64,000 bases of DNA from Pyxicephalus adspersus (Eukaryota; Chordata; Amphibia; Anura; Pyxicephalidae). Of this stretch, positions 61,231-64,000 are shown piece after piece. The stretch covers positions 12,268,930 to 12,332,929 of the forward strand of contig NC_092863.1 of NCBI RefSeq assembly GCF_032062135.1, written 5' to 3'. How positions within the stretch are numbered: the stretch's first letter is position 1; each line of letters begins with the position of its first letter. The position numbers were made by a program, and so were the translations under genes. The notes below the pieces were generated by a model, which did no database searches, had not been told where the DNA came from, and saw nothing but the letters and a program-made list of their open reading frames with translations.

Positions 61231-62849
61231 GATCTATACCACAATGTGCCTTATTTTACTTCACAATGAAGATGTATTAACATTCACTTCAATGGTGCTT
61301 AAGTTTTAGTGCAAAATACATGCACATACAATGTTAACTATAATAGTACTCATAACTCAGGAACCAGAAACTGATTTACTAAAGTTTGCTGTGGTTTCTA
61401 ATGATTATTAAAACTATTTTTTTGTTGACCTGTGTAATTGGCTAGGTCCTTCTTTTGGTTTAAATATTCACAAGCTGTCCTGTAATGTATTACAAATAAC
61501 TGTACCAGAATAAGTTAACACAGAACATTAGAAATGCTACAAGCAAAAAATTTGCAAGCCCTTATACTGCCCAGTGGCAATCCTAGCCTCTAAGTTGGTG
61601 AAGTTATTGTCGCAGCTCAGACAATGTTTGTTTTAGCTGATACTTCATTTTGACAAGAAAAGCATTCAATCTTTTTGAGCATTTTCCATATATATACAAA
61701 TCAAGCAAAGCAGCAAGAGGAAGAAGTCGCAGGCAGGAATCTTTAAAAACATATTTGCCACCCTTGCAATATAAACCAACTTGCTTATTTCAAAAGAAAA
61801 CAAACCAATTATTCACAACAGTAAAGTACTTATATGTGATACAGTTAAAGGGCTTGCTGGGAATCATGTTAAGCTCGCTGGTTATCAAAAGGTAATTATG
61901 GAATCAAGGATGGCTACAACTTGAAAAACAAAACTTTATAAGTTTAAGGAAAAAAAACTTGTGTGCTGCTAAAATAACACTTTACAACCACTGAGATAAG
62001 CAGCACCAACTACTGAGGTGTGGCAACTTTATTAAAAAGTTTTATCTTAGCTACAGTCACTAAATAATCAAACACCACCTGTCTGTTCATTTATTTAAGA
62101 GCTACAATGGCTATATATGTAAAATGTTTGAGCCCCTCACTGCACACGGTACTGCCACTCTTTTCCCCTTTGTCTGTATTGTGCCTTGAAGCTTCGGGGC
62201 TCAAATGTAATAATACTGATTTATCACCTGAATATTTTTTCAAATGCAGCCATCTCTATATAACTTTGCCATATTCTTTTATGGAGAAGGTACATCGATG
62301 ATGTCTTAATGATTAGGACAGAGTCTGTAAATCAACCGCATGAGTTTTTTTCTTTTTTAATTCATTATAGTTGAATACCTATCATTTAAAATTTACAATG
62401 AACTTTGACTACATGAAGAATACTTTTTTTGGACACAGATCTCAGTACAATTAAATCATGTTCTATCATCTAATTTATATAGAAATCCAACTGCAGACAA
62501 TATATTTTTATTTTTCACTTTTTCTTTTCTCAATATTCACAAATATATCAGAATTGTTCTAATGACCATAATTCTAATGACCAAAAAAGGCATATTAGAA
62601 AGTGAAATTAAGAACTTGACAGGAGAAACTTTACAGTTATCATACTCAAAAAGCAGATCAGAATGTCAGATTTGTAACTATAAATTTTCTTGCCAATATG
62701 ATGAACTTGCACAAATTTGTCAAACCTTTTTGCCACTTCTTACATGCAATCCAACCATTAAAAAATATGTCTCTGAACGTCCCAAGTTTAGCTTTAGGAA
62801 ATTATCATTGGTAAAGGTTAATTGATCAGAAACTAATTGATCAACAAAT
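61231..62849. other. Unique non-coding sequence
   Basis: The frames at 61650-61895 and 62562-62825 have no domain. The right end of the preceding element could not be located. Confidence 0.35.
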
Positions 62850-63141
62850 ATTATTACACAGTATGTATATAGCACCTTTACGCAGCGCTGTACAAGGTCT
62901 ATAGTCATGTCACTAGCTGTCCCTTAAAGGAGCTCACAATCTAATGTCCCTACAATAGTCATATGTCATTAACAAAGTCTAAGGTCAATTTAGGGAGAAG
63001 CCAATTAACCTAACTGCATGTTTTCGGGATGTGGGAGGAAACCGGAGTACTCGGAGGAAGAACATACAAATTTCATGCAAGTAGTGTCATGGCCAAGTGG
63101 TCGAACCTGAGACCTAGCGCTGCAAGGCCAGTGCTACCCTA
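62850..63141 (-). mobile_element. tRNA-headed SINE with L2-like tail, nearly full length
   Basis: Read on the minus strand, the head is GTAGCACTGGCCTTGCAGCG with a Pol III B-box-like GGTTCGACC (about 63102-63110). The body is TTTCCTCCCACATCCCGAAA, then TTAGGTTAATTGGC. The tail is ATTGTGAGCTCCTTTAAGGG, GACTATAGACC, TTGTACAGCGCTGCGTAAAG and GTGCTATATAC. The central segment is the widespread vertebrate module around AACCGGAGTACTCGGAGGAA on the plus strand. It is non-coding and mobilised in trans, presumably by an L2-type LINE. Confidence 0.85.
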
Positions 63142-64000
63142 CAATTTCAAAGGACTTATGAATTAACAAACAGATTTGCTTGTCGCCATTGTAATAAATC
63201 TAAGTGGAATAACAAAACTAAGGACATTTTTGGGATTCCATCTTCTATCAAAGGTATACCTTACAATCATGTAACTTGCAACACACATTGTTAAATTTTT
63301 AGCATTCTGTCCATGCAGCTCCTTTTTTATTGGTAAACCAAAACTTTAGGAGTAGGAGGAGTTTAAAACTCAACCCATTATCTGATTTACGTTTCACTAA
63401 ATTTGTGTTCATTTTATTCATATATATTTTATTCTGAAGTATACAGTACTACCATATTCCACATATACATTCCCCGAAGATCTGTTGTGAATCCCTCTAG
63501 AAAAGTGCCCACCTTGAACACAGTGGTGTTGACTATTCTTATTCAAGCCTATGCTCTCCATGGCATTTCCTGCTGCTTTGCTTGGAAACAGTATAGCGAA
63601 TAGATCTGATTGGCAAGGTATCTATATAATTTAAAATAGGTACGGAGGGCTTGCTTGGTGTCTTTAAGAAATTGCATCAGTGAGCACCAGATAAAAGCAC
63701 AGTGGTGATTTACTCAGCAAAAAGTAGACACCGCCTGCACATAGCTGTATAATAATCCATTACTTGCAAAAGCAGTGAGAAATGCCTTGCATGTTTCATG
63801 CTTTCAAAAATAAAAAAAACACATAATTGGTATGTAAAAAAAAAAAAGTAAAAGGAACCATAAACTTAAGAGTTTGAGTCAAATGTTTTGAAAGTATTAA
63901 CTCCAATGCGCCCTAGTTACATTGTATTTAAAAATGTTTCCCATTCCCTTTCATGTGTGCCAAGGGAAAATGATTCACTTTCACTCTTAATTGTTGCAAC
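63142..64000. other. Unique non-coding sequence
   Basis: No gene or recognised repeat was found. Poly(A) lies at 63836-63847. Confidence 0.4.

Overview
The window looks like non-coding vertebrate DNA, most likely from a frog. It is AT-rich, has long stretches without codon structure, and its interspersed repeats match the classes that fill amphibian genomes: TTAA-flanked MITEs, Tc1 elements with TA duplications, L1/Tx1-type ORF1 remnants, and tRNA-headed SINEs with an L2-like tail. No host protein-coding exon, tRNA, rRNA, CRISPR array or bacterial feature was found. The species guess rests on recognising repeat families and is an inference. The window reads as part of a gene desert or a very long intron.

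Layout. Positions 1-9000 are dense in small DNA transposons. The best copy of one family (3690-4279) has TTAA duplications, inverted ends and a GC-rich core with a CRE-like site and a splice-donor-like sequence; relatives lie at about 268-670, 2085-2514 and 34376-35215. A second TTAA family lies at 1053-1582, 4416-4685, 8386-8723 and near 21700-21980. Positions 9000-33000 are mostly old unique sequence with possible conserved non-coding blocks. Within this stretch are a TA-flanked MITE (11336-11573), a perfect 95-bp tandem duplication (11878-12067), a long-inverted-repeat element (14284-15028), a decayed Tc1 transposase (about 18200-19240) and LINE-like fragments. Positions 33800-46300 hold a Tc1 fragment, a nested MITE, SINE copies, an L1/Tx1 ORF1 remnant, a fold-back MITE and the most unusual object here, a retro-inserted RNA copy at 44405-45368.

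That object lies on the minus strand. It begins at nucleotide 1 of U2 snRNA, keeps 37 of 38 U2 nucleotides up to the branch-point-pairing GTAGTA, then continues for about 900 nt of unrelated, hairpin-rich sequence and ends in poly(A). It is flanked by a 12-bp target duplication with one mismatch. It is best explained as a retroposed transcript that started at a U2 promoter and ran into another sequence, possibly a retroelement inserted in a U2 gene.

Positions 53538-53993 are a 31-bp minisatellite that stays open in all three minus-strand frames. A full-length but dead Tc1 element occupies 55511-56940. Between 58198 and 61230, a broken piggyBac transposase (minus strand) lies head to head with a broken copy of a TE-associated protein family I cannot name (plus strand). 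The piggyBac family is the plausible source of activity for the TTAA MITEs, but this copy is dead. The window ends with a nearly full tRNA-headed SINE (62850-63141).
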